Numbered from the stretch's first letter, positions 28,562-37,043 are shown. The stretch is 64,000 nt of DNA from Modestobacter italicus (GCF_000306785.1 NC_017955.1:2418001-2482000); one strand, 5' to 3'. A program made the numbers and translations. Notes: a model not told the origin generated them from the letters alone.

Positions 28562-29503
28562 TCAGGGGGACAGACCGAGCGTGACCACCGCGGTCGCCAC
28601 GTCCTGCAGGGATGCGTTGTGGTGCCGGGCGTGCTTGCGGAGCGACTGGAACGCCTCCTCGACGGAGATCCCGCGGCGTTCGGCCAGCATGCCCTTGGCC
28701 TGCTCGATGACGACCCGCGAGGTGAGGGCCGTCTCCAGCTGCTCGTTCAGCTCGGCCAGCCGCTCCTGCGCGCTCCGTCGCTCGGTGACGTCCCGGATGT
28801 TGCAGATCCGGCCCCGGACCGCGGGGTCGTCGAGCAGGTCGGAGACGACCATCTCGACCCAACGCCAGGAGTCGTCCGAGCAGCGGAGGCGGCACTCGAG
28901 AGCGGGGGAGTCGTGGCGTCCCTCCCGGGCGGCCGGTGGCATGACGACCGACCGGTCGTCGGGGTGCACGAGGTCCCACAGGCGCATCCCGAGGACCCTC
29001 TCCTCGGGCCAGTCGAACAACCGGGTGAACGCGGGGCTGGCGTAGGAGACGGTGCCGCTGCCCGACGTGACCAGGACCGCGTCCGACGAGCGGGCGAGCA
29101 GTGGGCGGAGCGCATCGCCGAGGTCCGTGGAGACCCCCACGATGCCGGCCAGGCGACCGTCGTCGGTCCGCACCCCGACGTCGGTCACGAGCGCGGAGAA
29201 GGTCGAGCCGTCCTTGCGGACGACGCTGAAGCTCCCGGACCACGGCCTGCCCTCGCGCAGCGCCCGCATGATCTCGTCGCCGTGTTCCTTCCCGGCCTCG
29301 GAGACGGTCACGTCCGCGATGTGTCGGCCCAGGATCTCCTCGGCGGTCCAGCCGTACAGCCGCTCGGCCGCGGCGTTCCACCGGACGATGGAGCCGCCCA
29401 GGTCCGTGGCGATGACCGCGTGGCCCAGGGAGTCGAGCAGTCGGTCGGCATCCGCCCAGTTGCTCGGCACCGCGCCGGAGGCGAGGTCCTCGTCCGGAGC
29501 CAC
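28562..29503 (-). CDS. PAS-PAS-ANTAR sensor protein
   Basis: 313 residues: PAS 1 (about 20-130; WNAAAERLYGWTAEEILGR), PAS 2 (about 135-245; FDWPEERVLGMRLWDLVHPDDR, ending in a PAC segment CNIRDVTERR), a short coiled-coil linker and a C-terminal ANTAR RNA-binding domain (VVIEQAKGMLAERRGISVEEAF). ANTAR proteins bind paired hexaloop RNA hairpins to antiterminate transcription. PAS domains would sense light, redox or a ligand; no cofactor residue such as the LOV cysteine is seen. GTG start 29503. Target RNAs are not evident nearby. Confidence 0.9.
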   Translation of the reverse strand: MAPDEDLASGAVPSNWADADRLLDSLGHAVIATDLGGSIVRWNAAAERLYGWTAEEILGRHIADVTVSEAGKEHGDEIMRALREGRPWSGSFSVVRKDGSTFSALVTDVGVRTDDGRLAGIVGVSTDLGDALRPLLARSSDAVLVTSGSGTVSYASPAFTRLFDWPEERVLGMRLWDLVHPDDRSVVMPPAAREGRHDSPALECRLRCSDDSWRWVEMVVSDLLDDPAVRGRICNIRDVTERRSAQERLAELNEQLETALTSRVVIEQAKGMLAERRGISVEEAFQSLRKHARHHNASLQDVATAVVTLGLSP

Positions 29504-29656
29504 GCGTCACCACCCGACCGGATCAGTGGGCCGGGGATCCTCCCCGAGACGATCGTGACGCCGCCGTCCGTCTGAGGCAATCGCAACCCCGTTCCCCGCC
29601 GCACCTCCGCGCCCTGCGGGCAGCAGAGGAGCCGTCCATGTCACCGCGGTCCGGAG

Positions 29657-30001
29657 TCAGTGCCCCGTGTCGGCTCCGTCCGGGCCTCGTCCCTCGCCCT
29701 CGGGCCGCCGGTCGGAGGCCTGCGCGTCCACGCGCTCGAGGCGCTGGCGGATCGCCGCGACGTTGAGCGCGAGGTCCTCGAGTGCCTCGACGGCCCGCGT
29801 CGCCAGCGCGAACGTGAGGTTCTCCCGCTGCTCCTCGGCGCTGGGCTCGCGGTGACCCTGCGGGGTCTGGGGGCGTTCGCCCAGTCGACGCGTCACCTCC
29901 CCCCACGGGTCGTCACTGCTCCGCAGATCGGTGAACAGCTCGTGCAGCATCCGCTGCGCCCGCTCCAGGAACTCGGCCGGATCAGGCCCGTTGGTCGCCA
30001 T
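29657..30001 (-). CDS. Small helical protein, 114 residues, unknown
   Basis: Mostly alpha-helical, charged protein (DPAEFLERAQRMLHELF; VEALEDLALNVAAIRQRLER) ending in a disordered acidic tail. GGGGAGA 4 nt before ATG 30001 supports the start. The heptad-like pattern suggests a coiled coil. No family recognised. Confidence 0.65.
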   Translation of the reverse strand: MATNGPDPAEFLERAQRMLHELFTDLRSSDDPWGEVTRRLGERPQTPQGHREPSAEEQRENLTFALATRAVEALEDLALNVAAIRQRLERVDAQASDRRPEGEGRGPDGADTGH

Positions 30002-30315
30002 CGGTCTCCCCTCTCAGCTCATGTCGAACGTGCCGCACAGGTCGGGAGACGGCCGGTTCACGAGCCCCGGTGAGCTGCCCGACTGCGCCCGGCTCCCGAT
30101 GTGATGACGGTGGTCCACCATTCGTGCCGACACGAGGGTCCACCCCCGTCCCGGTGCAGGGCCAGCGCGTCGAAGCCCATCTCCGTGGTCGCACCCACCG
30201 ACAGCATCCCGAGCCCGTACTCGCCGGCCTGCCGCGGACCGGTGGGTGAGGCGGTGGCGGCGACGGTGACCTCGGGGTGACGGCCCTGTGACGGTCCCTG
30301 GAGTTGGCTCCGGTC
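30002..30315. other. Intergenic space with a possible small minus-strand reading frame
   Basis: 314 nt between divergent genes. It should carry promoters for both. The only coding-like content is the minus-strand stretch 30058-30207 described separately. No clear -35/-10, operator or hairpin was recognised. Confidence 0.5.
30058..30207 (-). CDS. Possible small protein or gene remnant
   Basis: Minus-strand frame from ATG 30207 (MLSVGATTEMGFDALALHRD) to TGA at 30058, 49 residues. The codon pattern is coding-like and remains open upstream without a better start (EYGLGMLSV), so it may be the 3' remnant of a larger gene rather than a small gene. No ribosome binding site stands out. Confidence 0.3.
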   Translation of the reverse strand: MLSVGATTEMGFDALALHRDGGGPSCRHEWWTTVITSGAGRSRAAHRGS

Positions 30316-31008
30316 ATGACACAACTCGTGGGGGAAGCGATGTCGGCCAGCCTGACGCCGGGCCCGGTCATCGACGTGCAGGAGGCGATCGGCCAGGCCC
30401 GGCTCGTCCGCGTCCGGGCGGGCCGCAACAAGGACTTCGACCGTCTGGTGTTCGACTTCGAGGGGCCCGCTCCGGGCGTCCGGGTCCAGTACGTGGACCA
30501 GCTGCTGCAGGACGGCTCGGGCGATCCCGTCCCGCTCCGCGGCCGCGCCGTCGTCGAGATCGTCATCCGTCCGGCCGTGGCACACCGGGACGACGGGACG
30601 TCGACCCTCACCGGTCCGCTGCCTGACCTGACCGGCTTCGCGGCCTTCCGCCAGGTGGCGGATGCCGGGGACTTCGAGGCCGTGCTCACCTGGGGGATCG
30701 GTGTGGCGGCCCGGACCGGCCTGCGCAGCCTCATCCTCACCGGACCCAGCCGCGTGGCCGTCGACGTGGTGCACGCCGAACCGGGAACGGGCACCCAGCT
30801 GCTGCGCCGGGGGGACAGCGGTGCGGCGGTGGCCACCTGGCAGTGGCGGCTGGTCCAGGCGCTGGGCAGGCCCCTCACCGTCGACGAGGCCTTCGGACCC
30901 GCGACCGAGCAGGCCACGCGTGACTTCCAGTCCGCCCGGGGAGTGGCCGTCGACGGCATCGTCGGTCCGGACACCCGCGCGGCGATGGTGCGCGCCCTGG
31001 GCCTGTGA
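30316..31008 (+). CDS. AMIN-like domain plus peptidoglycan-binding domain protein
   Basis: About 230 residues in two parts: an AMIN-like beta-sandwich (RVRAGRNKDFDRLVFDFEG... to SRVAVDVVH) and a PG_binding_1 helical domain (LLRRGDSGAAVATWQ... FGPATEQATRDFQSARGVAVDGIVGPDTRAAM). Both bind cell-wall material in known families, yet no signal peptide is visible. Start could be ATG 30316, or ATG 30340, which has GGGGGAAG directly in front. Monocistronic; the next gene is a membrane protein 86 nt downstream. Confidence 0.82.
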   Translation: MTQLVGEAMSASLTPGPVIDVQEAIGQARLVRVRAGRNKDFDRLVFDFEGPAPGVRVQYVDQLLQDGSGDPVPLRGRAVVEIVIRPAVAHRDDGTSTLTGPLPDLTGFAAFRQVADAGDFEAVLTWGIGVAARTGLRSLILTGPSRVAVDVVHAEPGTGTQLLRRGDSGAAVATWQWRLVQALGRPLTVDEAFGPATEQATRDFQSARGVAVDGIVGPDTRAAMVRALGL

Positions 31009-31094
31009 GACGGCTGCGACGAGGGACGCAGGCCGTGGCGCCGGTGACGCCTGGCCACCCCCGGCCACGAGTGACCGAGGGCAGGTGACCACCC

Positions 31095-32255
31095 GTGGCA
31101 CCCACGGAGACACCCGACCCGCGAGCAGGACTGCTCGACACCATCCGGGCCAGACGGGTCGGCATCGAGGCCTACGTCCGGAGGAAGGCCCCGGTGAGCA
31201 GGCGGCTGTCGACCGTGAGCATCCTCAGCAGTGCCGTCATCGTCGCGCTGATGGCAGGCCCTGCCCTGGGCGGCCCCACCTTCGCGGAGAGGGTCCAGGA
31301 CGGGCTGTCGCTCGACGCCTCGCAGCCGGTGTGGCAGGTGCTGTGCTCCGCCGCGCTGGTGGTGTCGATGACGGCGGCCGTGTCGGCCCACCTGGAGAAG
31401 ACGAGTGACCTGAGAGCGCGGGTGGGCGCCGCTGAGGCGGCAGGGGTGATGCTCGCCGGGTTGCAGGCGCGGCTGGAGTACGGCGGGCTCCCCGTGCAGG
31501 AGGCTGCCCAGGAGTACCGGGACGTCCTGGCCGGCATCCCCTTCGTCCCCGAGGCGCAGGGTGGGACGACGTCGCCCGCCGGACGCCGCGAGCACGGGCC
31601 CGCGGTGCAGCTGACGGTCGTCGTCCTGGCAGCGCTGCTGCTGGCTGTCACCTTCGTGGGACTCTTCCGGGGCGCGGCTGCCGAGCCGGGCGGCGAGGAC
31701 ACGGGTGCTGCGCCGACGGCGTCGGAGGTGCCGGCGCCCACACCGGCACCGTCGCCCGGCCCGACCTCCGCCACGCCCTCGCCACCCGCAGCGGCGACGC
31801 AGGGCGTCTTCGGAGGTGAGACGCGGGACGGTGGTGCCAGCCTGGCCATCGTCATCGACGCGGACCGGGCCATGGCCTACGTCTGCGACGGGCGGCAGTT
31901 CGAGGCCTGGTTGACGGGTTCCGTCGTCGACGGCCGGTTGCAGCTGAGCTCGCCGAGCGGGGCCAGCCTGACGGGCGCCTTCGGGAACGGCGCCATCTCC
32001 GGCGAACTCCGGACCCCCACGTCGAGCACACCGTTCACGGCCACGGTGGCCGCCGAACCCGCCGGGGTGTACGAGGCGAGGATCCCGGTCGACGGCAGCC
32101 AGGCCCGGATCGGCTGGGCCGTTCTCCCGGACGGCAGTCAGGTCGGCGTCCTGGCCGTCGGAGACACGCGCCGAGGCGCGCCCACGCTGGACCTGGCCGA
32201 CCTCACCTTCGAGCACGACGGCAGACTGTTCACCGCCTGGAGGGCGGGACCGTGA
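31095..32255 (+). CDS. Membrane protein with N-terminal 2TM unit and extracytoplasmic C-terminal domain
   Basis: 386 residues. Basic N-terminus, two membrane helices (about 41-59 and 80-97) followed by a helical segment, a third helix at about 170-190, a Pro/Ala/Thr linker (200-235) and a ~150-residue beta-rich domain (YVCDGRQFEAWLTGSV). The paired helices with a soluble helix resemble SLATT-like two-helix units, but that is only a resemblance. The C-terminal codons overlap the LuxR gene on the other strand by 118 bp. Function unknown. Confidence 0.75.
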   Translation: MAPTETPDPRAGLLDTIRARRVGIEAYVRRKAPVSRRLSTVSILSSAVIVALMAGPALGGPTFAERVQDGLSLDASQPVWQVLCSAALVVSMTAAVSAHLEKTSDLRARVGAAEAAGVMLAGLQARLEYGGLPVQEAAQEYRDVLAGIPFVPEAQGGTTSPAGRREHGPAVQLTVVVLAALLLAVTFVGLFRGAAAEPGGEDTGAAPTASEVPAPTPAPSPGPTSATPSPPAAATQGVFGGETRDGGASLAIVIDADRAMAYVCDGRQFEAWLTGSVVDGRLQLSSPSGASLTGAFGNGAISGELRTPTSSTPFTATVAAEPAGVYEARIPVDGSQARIGWAVLPDGSQVGVLAVGDTRRGAPTLDLADLTFEHDGRLFTAWRAGP

Positions 32256-33058
32256 CGTGGCTCCTCACCCTCGGGAGGCGGTGCCAGGAGGCCCGCCTCA
32301 CGAGCTCGCTGGACCGCCACGAGGCGGTCGCGCACGCCGAGCTTGCGGTAGAGGTGCTCGAGGTGCTTGTGCACCGTCCGGGGAGAGGTCCGCAGTCGGC
32401 GCGCCATCGCATCAGCAGTGAGACCTTCCCCGAGCAACGTGAGCACGGCCAGCTCGCGCTCGGTCAGGCCGAGGCTGCGCACGGGGTCGTACCGCGCCGC
32501 GGAGATGCCGTCGAGCACGGCCCGCTGGCGGAAGAGCGCACCGAGCGCCGGGAGGACCAGGCCGGCCAGCTCCAGGTCGGCGTCGGCGTAGTCGTCGTCG
32601 GGGCGGCTGAGGACGTAGGCCTCGATGCCACCACGCATCGCCAGCGGCAGGGCCAGCTGGTGCGTGATCCCGAACGGACGGGCGAAGGCCGTCCACTCCT
32701 CGACCATCTGCGGCGGGGCGATGGCGCTGGGCACCCGGCCGAGGACCTGCGGTGCTGAGCTGCGGGTGGTCGCGTACCAGCGCAGCAGTGGGTGCGTCGT
32801 CGCGTCGACGTGGCGTCCGGACGGCGGTGCTGCCGGCAGGTGGGCGACGGGCCAGCAGCCGGCGATGTGGTCGACCCACGTCCGGTCGACGACGTGGCGC
32901 GAGCAGCAGGCGGCGTGGACGGACTCGCGCAGGAGGTCGGCCACCCGCTCGTGGGGGAAGGGCTGCGTGCCGGCGGGGCTCGTCAGGATGTCCCCCACGA
33001 GCTCCAACCAGGCTGTCGAACAGGTGACAGCGCGCGCCACCCACCTCACGGTAACCAT
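32138..33058 (-). CDS. LuxR-family transcriptional regulator
   Basis: About 306 residues. N-terminal ~210 residues form an unassigned sensory region rich in Trp/His/Cys; the LuxR-type helix-turn-helix is near the C-terminus (LTERELAVLTLLGEGLTADAMARRL, TVHKHLEHLYRKLG). A ~45-residue tail after the HTH is encoded antisense to the end of the membrane-protein gene. ATG at 33058 preferred; GTG at 33175 would place the start inside a perfect palindrome (33168-33185) that looks like an operator. Possible regulator of the divergent SARP gene or itself. Confidence 0.85.
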   Translation of the reverse strand: MVTVRWVARAVTCSTAWLELVGDILTSPAGTQPFPHERVADLLRESVHAACCSRHVVDRTWVDHIAGCWPVAHLPAAPPSGRHVDATTHPLLRWYATTRSSAPQVLGRVPSAIAPPQMVEEWTAFARPFGITHQLALPLAMRGGIEAYVLSRPDDDYADADLELAGLVLPALGALFRQRAVLDGISAARYDPVRSLGLTERELAVLTLLGEGLTADAMARRLRTSPRTVHKHLEHLYRKLGVRDRLVAVQRAREAGLLAPPPEGEEPRHGPALQAVNSLPSCSKVRSARSSVGAPRRVSPTARTPT

Positions 33059-33454
33059 CCGCTGCGCCGCGGTGAAGGCGTTCGCGGCTGAGGGCACCGG
33101 GAGTCCCGATCCCAGCACACCCGAGCTCCGTACGGGCGTCGTCGAGCCCTGGGAGGACGTGGCGCGGGTACGCACTCCTGCGTACTTCCGCGGCGGCTCG
33201 GGTCTGCCTACGGTTGGTGTTCTCGCAGCTCACGCGACGTCTGGGGGGATCATGCCGAACTCCTGCGTGCACAGACGCTGACGCACCACCGGCGGATCAG
33301 GTGTACAGGGCATCGCCGGGCCTCCGCGGGACGTCGGTCGTCCGCCGACCGAGCGCGGCCGGTCGTCCCGAGACCCCGACGGCCACGGGCCGGGATGTCC
33401 GCCCGGTCGCCGTCCCACCGCCATTGCTCCTTCCAGAGGGGAAGGGCGAGTTCC
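33059..33454. other. Divergent regulatory region between LuxR and SARP genes
   Basis: 396 nt with no convincing gene. It holds the palindrome at 33168-33185 and a 9-codon reading frame (33252-33281, MPNSCVHRR) preceded by GGGGGGAT, which could be a leader peptide for the downstream SARP. No terminator-like hairpin was recognised. Confidence 0.45.
33168..33185. promoter_or_regulatory. Perfect palindrome GTACGCA-N4-TGCGTAC
   Basis: Seven-base arms separated by CTCC, 110 nt upstream of the LuxR ATG and about 270 nt upstream of the SARP GTG. Likely operator for one of the two divergent regulators. Confidence 0.4.
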
Positions 33455-34252
33455 GTGGATGCTGCACCGCCCACCCAGGTCACCCTGCTGGACGGCTTCC
33501 GACTCGACGTCCAGGGGGTCGACCGGTGTTCGACCGGAGGCCTCCCACCTGGCGTGCAGCGGCTGGTCGCACACCTGTGTCTGTCCGGGAGAGCGGGCCG
33601 GACGGCCACAGCCGGCCGGCTGTGGCCTGACGTCTCCGAGTGCCGTGCGCACGGGAGCCTGCGGTCGGCCCTCTGGCGACTGCACAAGGCTGCGCCGGGC
33701 GTCATCGAGGTCTGCGGCGAGGTCCTCCGGCTGTCCCAGGACGTGCGGGTCGACGTGCGAGAGCTGAGCGCCTGGGCGCGGCGGGCGATCGCCCCGCCAG
33801 GAGACGACGCCGAGATCGCGGTGCCGGCCGCCGCGCTCGGGGGTGACCTGCTCCCCGGCTGGTACGACGACTGGGTGCTCGTCGAACGTGAGCGGTTGCA
33901 CCAGCTCCGGCTGCACGCCCTGGAGGCGACCGCAGCCAGGCTCGCCGTCCACGGCCGCCACTGGGAGGCGCTCCAGGCCGCCTATGCAGCAGTTCGTGCC
34001 GAGCCGCTCCGGGAGAGCGCTCACCGCACCATCGTGCGGGTCCACCTGGCCGAGGGGAACCTGGCCGAGGCCGCCCGGGCCTACGAGCTGTTCCGGAGCC
34101 TGGTGGAGAGCGAACTGGGCGTGCTCCCCACTCCGCGGATGACCCGGCTCGTCCAGGGGATCCCACCGCGCTGCTGCTCCTCGGCCGTGGCGGCCGTGCC
34201 CACGGGCGCCGTCCCGTGGGGGTCGACGGTGTCCGCAGTGCGCGTGCCCTGA
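33455..34252 (+). CDS. SARP-type regulator (winged-helix-like plus BTAD), paralog 1
   Basis: 265-residue member of the AfsR/SARP group: N-terminal OmpR-like winged-helix region (VTLLDGFRLDVQG, GSLRSALWRLHKAAPGV) and a bacterial transcriptional activator domain of TPR-like helices (LPGWYDDWVLVERERLHQLRL, VRAEPLRESAHRTIVRVHLAEGNL). GTG at 33455 with GGGCGAG 4 nt upstream. Two paralogs lie at 34819 and 59705, all sharing the GWYDDWV segment. SARPs activate secondary-metabolite or developmental genes by binding direct repeats near -35; likely targets are genes of this island. Confidence 0.88.
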   Translation: MDAAPPTQVTLLDGFRLDVQGVDRCSTGGLPPGVQRLVAHLCLSGRAGRTATAGRLWPDVSECRAHGSLRSALWRLHKAAPGVIEVCGEVLRLSQDVRVDVRELSAWARRAIAPPGDDAEIAVPAAALGGDLLPGWYDDWVLVERERLHQLRLHALEATAARLAVHGRHWEALQAAYAAVRAEPLRESAHRTIVRVHLAEGNLAEAARAYELFRSLVESELGVLPTPRMTRLVQGIPPRCCSSAVAAVPTGAVPWGSTVSAVRVP

Positions 34253-34424
34253 CCGCGGACGAGCCGATCCCGTACCCGGCAGACGACGTCGACCCTCATC
34301 CGTTCGAGGGAGTGCGCTCACGCACTGTCACGGGGACCATGAGCTCCACGATCGATGCCCTGCACACGGACGTCGACCCCTGCGCAGCCCCTACGCTGCG
34401 TGATGACTGGAGTGAAGGGTGGCC

Positions 34425-34628
34425 GTGGCCGACGACCGAAGCGCAGCACTGCTCCTCCGCGTGTGGATCGAGGAGGGGTCCGACCAGTTCCGGGCCCGCG
34501 TGATGGCGGTCGGCCCGGGCGCGGAGAGCGAGCGGACGGTCGCGGTGGCCTCGACGCCGGACGAGGTGCTGGAGGCGGTCGGTCACTGGCTCGGCGAGTA
34601 CCTCCGGCGCGGGACCCCGACGGACTGA
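34425..34628 (+). CDS. Small conserved protein, 67 residues, unknown
   Basis: Compact alpha/beta protein (LLLRVWIEEGSDQFRARVMAVG... TPDEVLEAVGHWLGEYL). GTG 34425 is chosen since GAAGG lies 6 nt before it; GTG at 34419 is the alternative. Located between two SARP genes. I recall similar small proteins in related actinobacteria but no function. Confidence 0.65.
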   Translation: MADDRSAALLLRVWIEEGSDQFRARVMAVGPGAESERTVAVASTPDEVLEAVGHWLGEYLRRGTPTD

Positions 34629-34721
34629 CCCCGGGTCCGACGCCGTCGTCGCTGTCCGGCGTGGTGCCTCTCGTGCGCGGGTGGAGTCGGAGCCGACGTG
34701 TCCGGCCGGTGCGGGAGGTGA

Positions 34722-34761
34722 TTGACGCCGCGATCGGAACTCGCCAGTATCGGAACTGGCG
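34722..34761 (+). promoter_or_regulatory. Promoter with nested direct and inverted repeats before SARP 2
   Basis: TTGACG (34722-34727), 17 nt, then CAGTAT (34745-34750) resembles a housekeeping promoter. It is overlaid by a direct repeat of ATCGGAACT (34733-34741, 34749-34757) and an inverted repeat CGCCAGT/ACTGGCG (34742-34748, 34755-34761). It sits 58 nt upstream of the GTG at 34819. SARPs bind direct repeats at -35, so autoregulation is possible. Confidence 0.5.
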
Positions 34762-34818
34762 ACCCATCCTGCGGCGTCTCGTCGCCGACCAGTCGGGCGC
34801 CCCTCGGGGGGACATCTC

Positions 34819-35571
34819 GTGGACGGTTCCGCTGGAGTCCGCGTCGGACTGCTCGATGGCTTCGCGCTCGAGCGCGGTCGTGGCGGCGCGTACCGGGTCG
34901 TCGAGGGCCTCCCGAGGCACGCGCAGCGCCTGATCGCCCATCTGAGCCTGCGCGGCCGGTCCACCCGGGCGGCCGTGGCGGGTGAGCTGTGGCCGGAGGT
35001 GCCGGAGGACCACGCACACGGCAGCCTGAGGTCGGCGTTGTGGCGCGTGCAGAAGGTCGCCCCCGGGCTGGTGGACGCCTCCGGCGGGGCTCTTGCGCTC
35101 GCCACCGGCGTACGGGTGGACGTCTGGGAGTTCGCGGAGTGGGCCCAGCGGACCCTGGACCCGACCGCCGACGTCGATGGCGCGACGGCACCCGAGTCGG
35201 CGCTCGCCGGCGAGCTGCTGCCCGGTTGGTACGACGACTGGGTGGTGCTGGAACGCGAGCGGCTCCGCCAGTTGCGGCTGCACGCCCTGGAGGTGCTGGC
35301 GGACAAGCTGGCGAGCGCAGGACGCCACGGTGAAGCGGTCCAGGCGGCCTGTGCCGCGGTGCGCGCCGAGCCGCTGCGGGAGAGCGCCCACCGCGCGCTC
35401 GTCCGGGTGCACCTCGCCGAGGGCAACCTCGCCGAAGCGGTACGCGCGTACCGGTGCTTCCGGGACCTGGTCGCCCACGAACTGGGAGTCGCCCCGACCG
35501 AGCACATGGAGGTGTTGATGTCCGAGGTGTGCCTCAGCGGTCGGTGGGCGGGACGCGCCGCACCCCACTGA
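34819..35571 (+). CDS. SARP-type regulator, paralog 2
   Basis: 250 residues with the same plan as the gene at 33455: winged-helix-like N-terminus (VGLLDGFAL, GSLRSALWRVQKVAPGL) and BTAD helices (LPGWYDDWVVLERERLRQLRL). GGGGGGAC precedes the GTG by 7 nt. It directly precedes the sigma-54 gene (78-nt gap), so it may control it. No ATPase or TPR extension as in AfsR. Confidence 0.88.
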   Translation: MDGSAGVRVGLLDGFALERGRGGAYRVVEGLPRHAQRLIAHLSLRGRSTRAAVAGELWPEVPEDHAHGSLRSALWRVQKVAPGLVDASGGALALATGVRVDVWEFAEWAQRTLDPTADVDGATAPESALAGELLPGWYDDWVVLERERLRQLRLHALEVLADKLASAGRHGEAVQAACAAVRAEPLRESAHRALVRVHLAEGNLAEAVRAYRCFRDLVAHELGVAPTEHMEVLMSEVCLSGRWAGRAAPH

Positions 35572-35649
35572 TCGAGCCTCCCGCCGTACAGGGGCCCGGC
35601 AGCACGACGCCGGCGCCCCCCTCGGGTCTCGGGATGGTGGCGGTCGGGG

Positions 35650-36987
35650 TTGTCCGTCGCGGAGTCGCGGCGGGACACTCCGGTCGTGGTGGGACCATCC
35701 GCCGCTCTCGCGCCGGGCCTCCAGATGGCACAGGGGTTCGCCCACCGGCAGCTCCTGTCCCCGCTGGCCGTCCAGGTGTTGGCGAGCCTGACCCTGACCC
35801 AGGCTGAGCTCGACTCCCTGGTGGCCGCACGTCTGGCGGCGAACCCGGTGCTCGTCGCGGGGACACCGCGTCGATGCCGGTGGTGTGCGTGCACCCTGCA
35901 GCTCGGCCGGTGCCCGCGGTGCGCGGGACAGGTGACGCTGGTACACGAACCCGTCGCGGTCGAGGACGAGATCGAGGAGCTGCGGCGGGAGGCGCGGCTG
36001 ATGGTCCGCCCGGCCCTCGCCCCGATGGTCGACCTCGTGGTGGCGCAGTTGGACGAGCGAGGCCTGCTGCCTGGACCGTCGTCGTCCGTCGAGGCCGGCG
36101 CACGGGCGTCCGACGAGTGGGCGGAGGCGGTCCGGGCGGTGCGGGCCGCGGGTCCGCCCGGAGTCGCGGCTCCGGACGTCCGGAGCTGCCTCCTCGACCA
36201 GGCCCGGTGGCACGCGTCGAACGGGGGACCGGCTCTCCTCGTCCCGATCGTCGCCGGGCACCTCGGCCGGGTCGCCGTGGGCGACCACGCCGAGATCGCC
36301 GGGGACCTCGGTGTGAGCACCTCGGCGGTCGACGACGCGGTGGCGTTCCTGCGGGCGAGACTGCGGCCCTCGGTCCTGACCACCGGGGCAGTGGCCGCCC
36401 CGGTAGGGGCTCCTCCGGACGTCATCGTCCGGCGCCGGGGAGACGGCCTGGAGGTGGTCGTGCTCGACGGCGCCGACCTCGGACTGGGCCTCGATCCGGA
36501 GCTCGATGCGCTCCGGCTGGCAGGCGACAGCGGTGAGTGGCTGGCCGACCGGTGCGCTGACGCCCGGGCCCTGCTGGACGTCGTCGACCGACGCGCCGGT
36601 GCGCTGCGCAGGGTGGCCACTGCGGTGGTGCACGCCCAGCGGGACTTCGTCCTGCACGGCCGCGCCGCGCACCGGCCGTTGACCCGCGCGGCCGTCGCGG
36701 CCGCCCTGGGAGTGCACCCGTCGACGGTGAGCCGCGCCGTGCAGGGCGCCGTCGTCGCGCTGCCGGACGGCGGCGTCCTGCCGCTCGCCGCGTTCTTCGG
36801 CAAGGCCGTGGCGGTCGTCGACTGCCTGGCCCGGATGCTCGCGTCGCCGGACCCGCCCCGCAGCGATGCCGACGCCGTGGCCCGGTTGGGCGTCGCCGGG
36901 CACGTCGTCGCCCGGCGGACGGTGACGAAGTACCGCCACCTGCTCGACACCGCCGCTGCCGGCCGTGCGAAGCGATCTTCTCCCTGA
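35650..36987 (+). CDS. rpoN: Divergent RNA polymerase sigma-54 factor (RpoN)
   Basis: 445 residues with all RpoN hallmarks. Region I activator-interacting domain at about 24-69 (LQM...Q.LLSPLAVQVLASLTLTQAELDSLV...NPVLV), core-binding middle, a helix-turn-helix (RPLTRAAVAAALGVHPSTVSRAVQG) and the RpoN box ARRTVTKYRH at 421-430 (consensus ARRTVAKYRE). In place of the acidic region II it carries a zinc-knuckle-like CxxC-CxxC (C76, C79, C88, C91), which I do not know from standard RpoN. Sigma-54 is classically held to be absent from Actinobacteria. TTG start at 35650 is uncertain; GTG 35686 is an alternative. A matching promoter and activator are in the same locus. Confidence 0.88.
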   Translation: MSVAESRRDTPVVVGPSAALAPGLQMAQGFAHRQLLSPLAVQVLASLTLTQAELDSLVAARLAANPVLVAGTPRRCRWCACTLQLGRCPRCAGQVTLVHEPVAVEDEIEELRREARLMVRPALAPMVDLVVAQLDERGLLPGPSSSVEAGARASDEWAEAVRAVRAAGPPGVAAPDVRSCLLDQARWHASNGGPALLVPIVAGHLGRVAVGDHAEIAGDLGVSTSAVDDAVAFLRARLRPSVLTTGAVAAPVGAPPDVIVRRRGDGLEVVVLDGADLGLGLDPELDALRLAGDSGEWLADRCADARALLDVVDRRAGALRRVATAVVHAQRDFVLHGRAAHRPLTRAAVAAALGVHPSTVSRAVQGAVVALPDGGVLPLAAFFGKAVAVVDCLARMLASPDPPRSDADAVARLGVAGHVVARRTVTKYRHLLDTAAAGRAKRSSP

Positions 36988-37043
36988 CCCCTACCCCGAC
37001 GAAGGCCGCTTCCGTCCCGTGGCCGTCCTGCCCACCGCGTGAC

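Noticed and set aside
36988-37043. Possible enhancer (UAS) repeats before the sigma-54 promoter
   Set aside because: No inverted repeat of useful length was seen; UAS elements may lie inside the rpoN coding region and cannot be called by eye.
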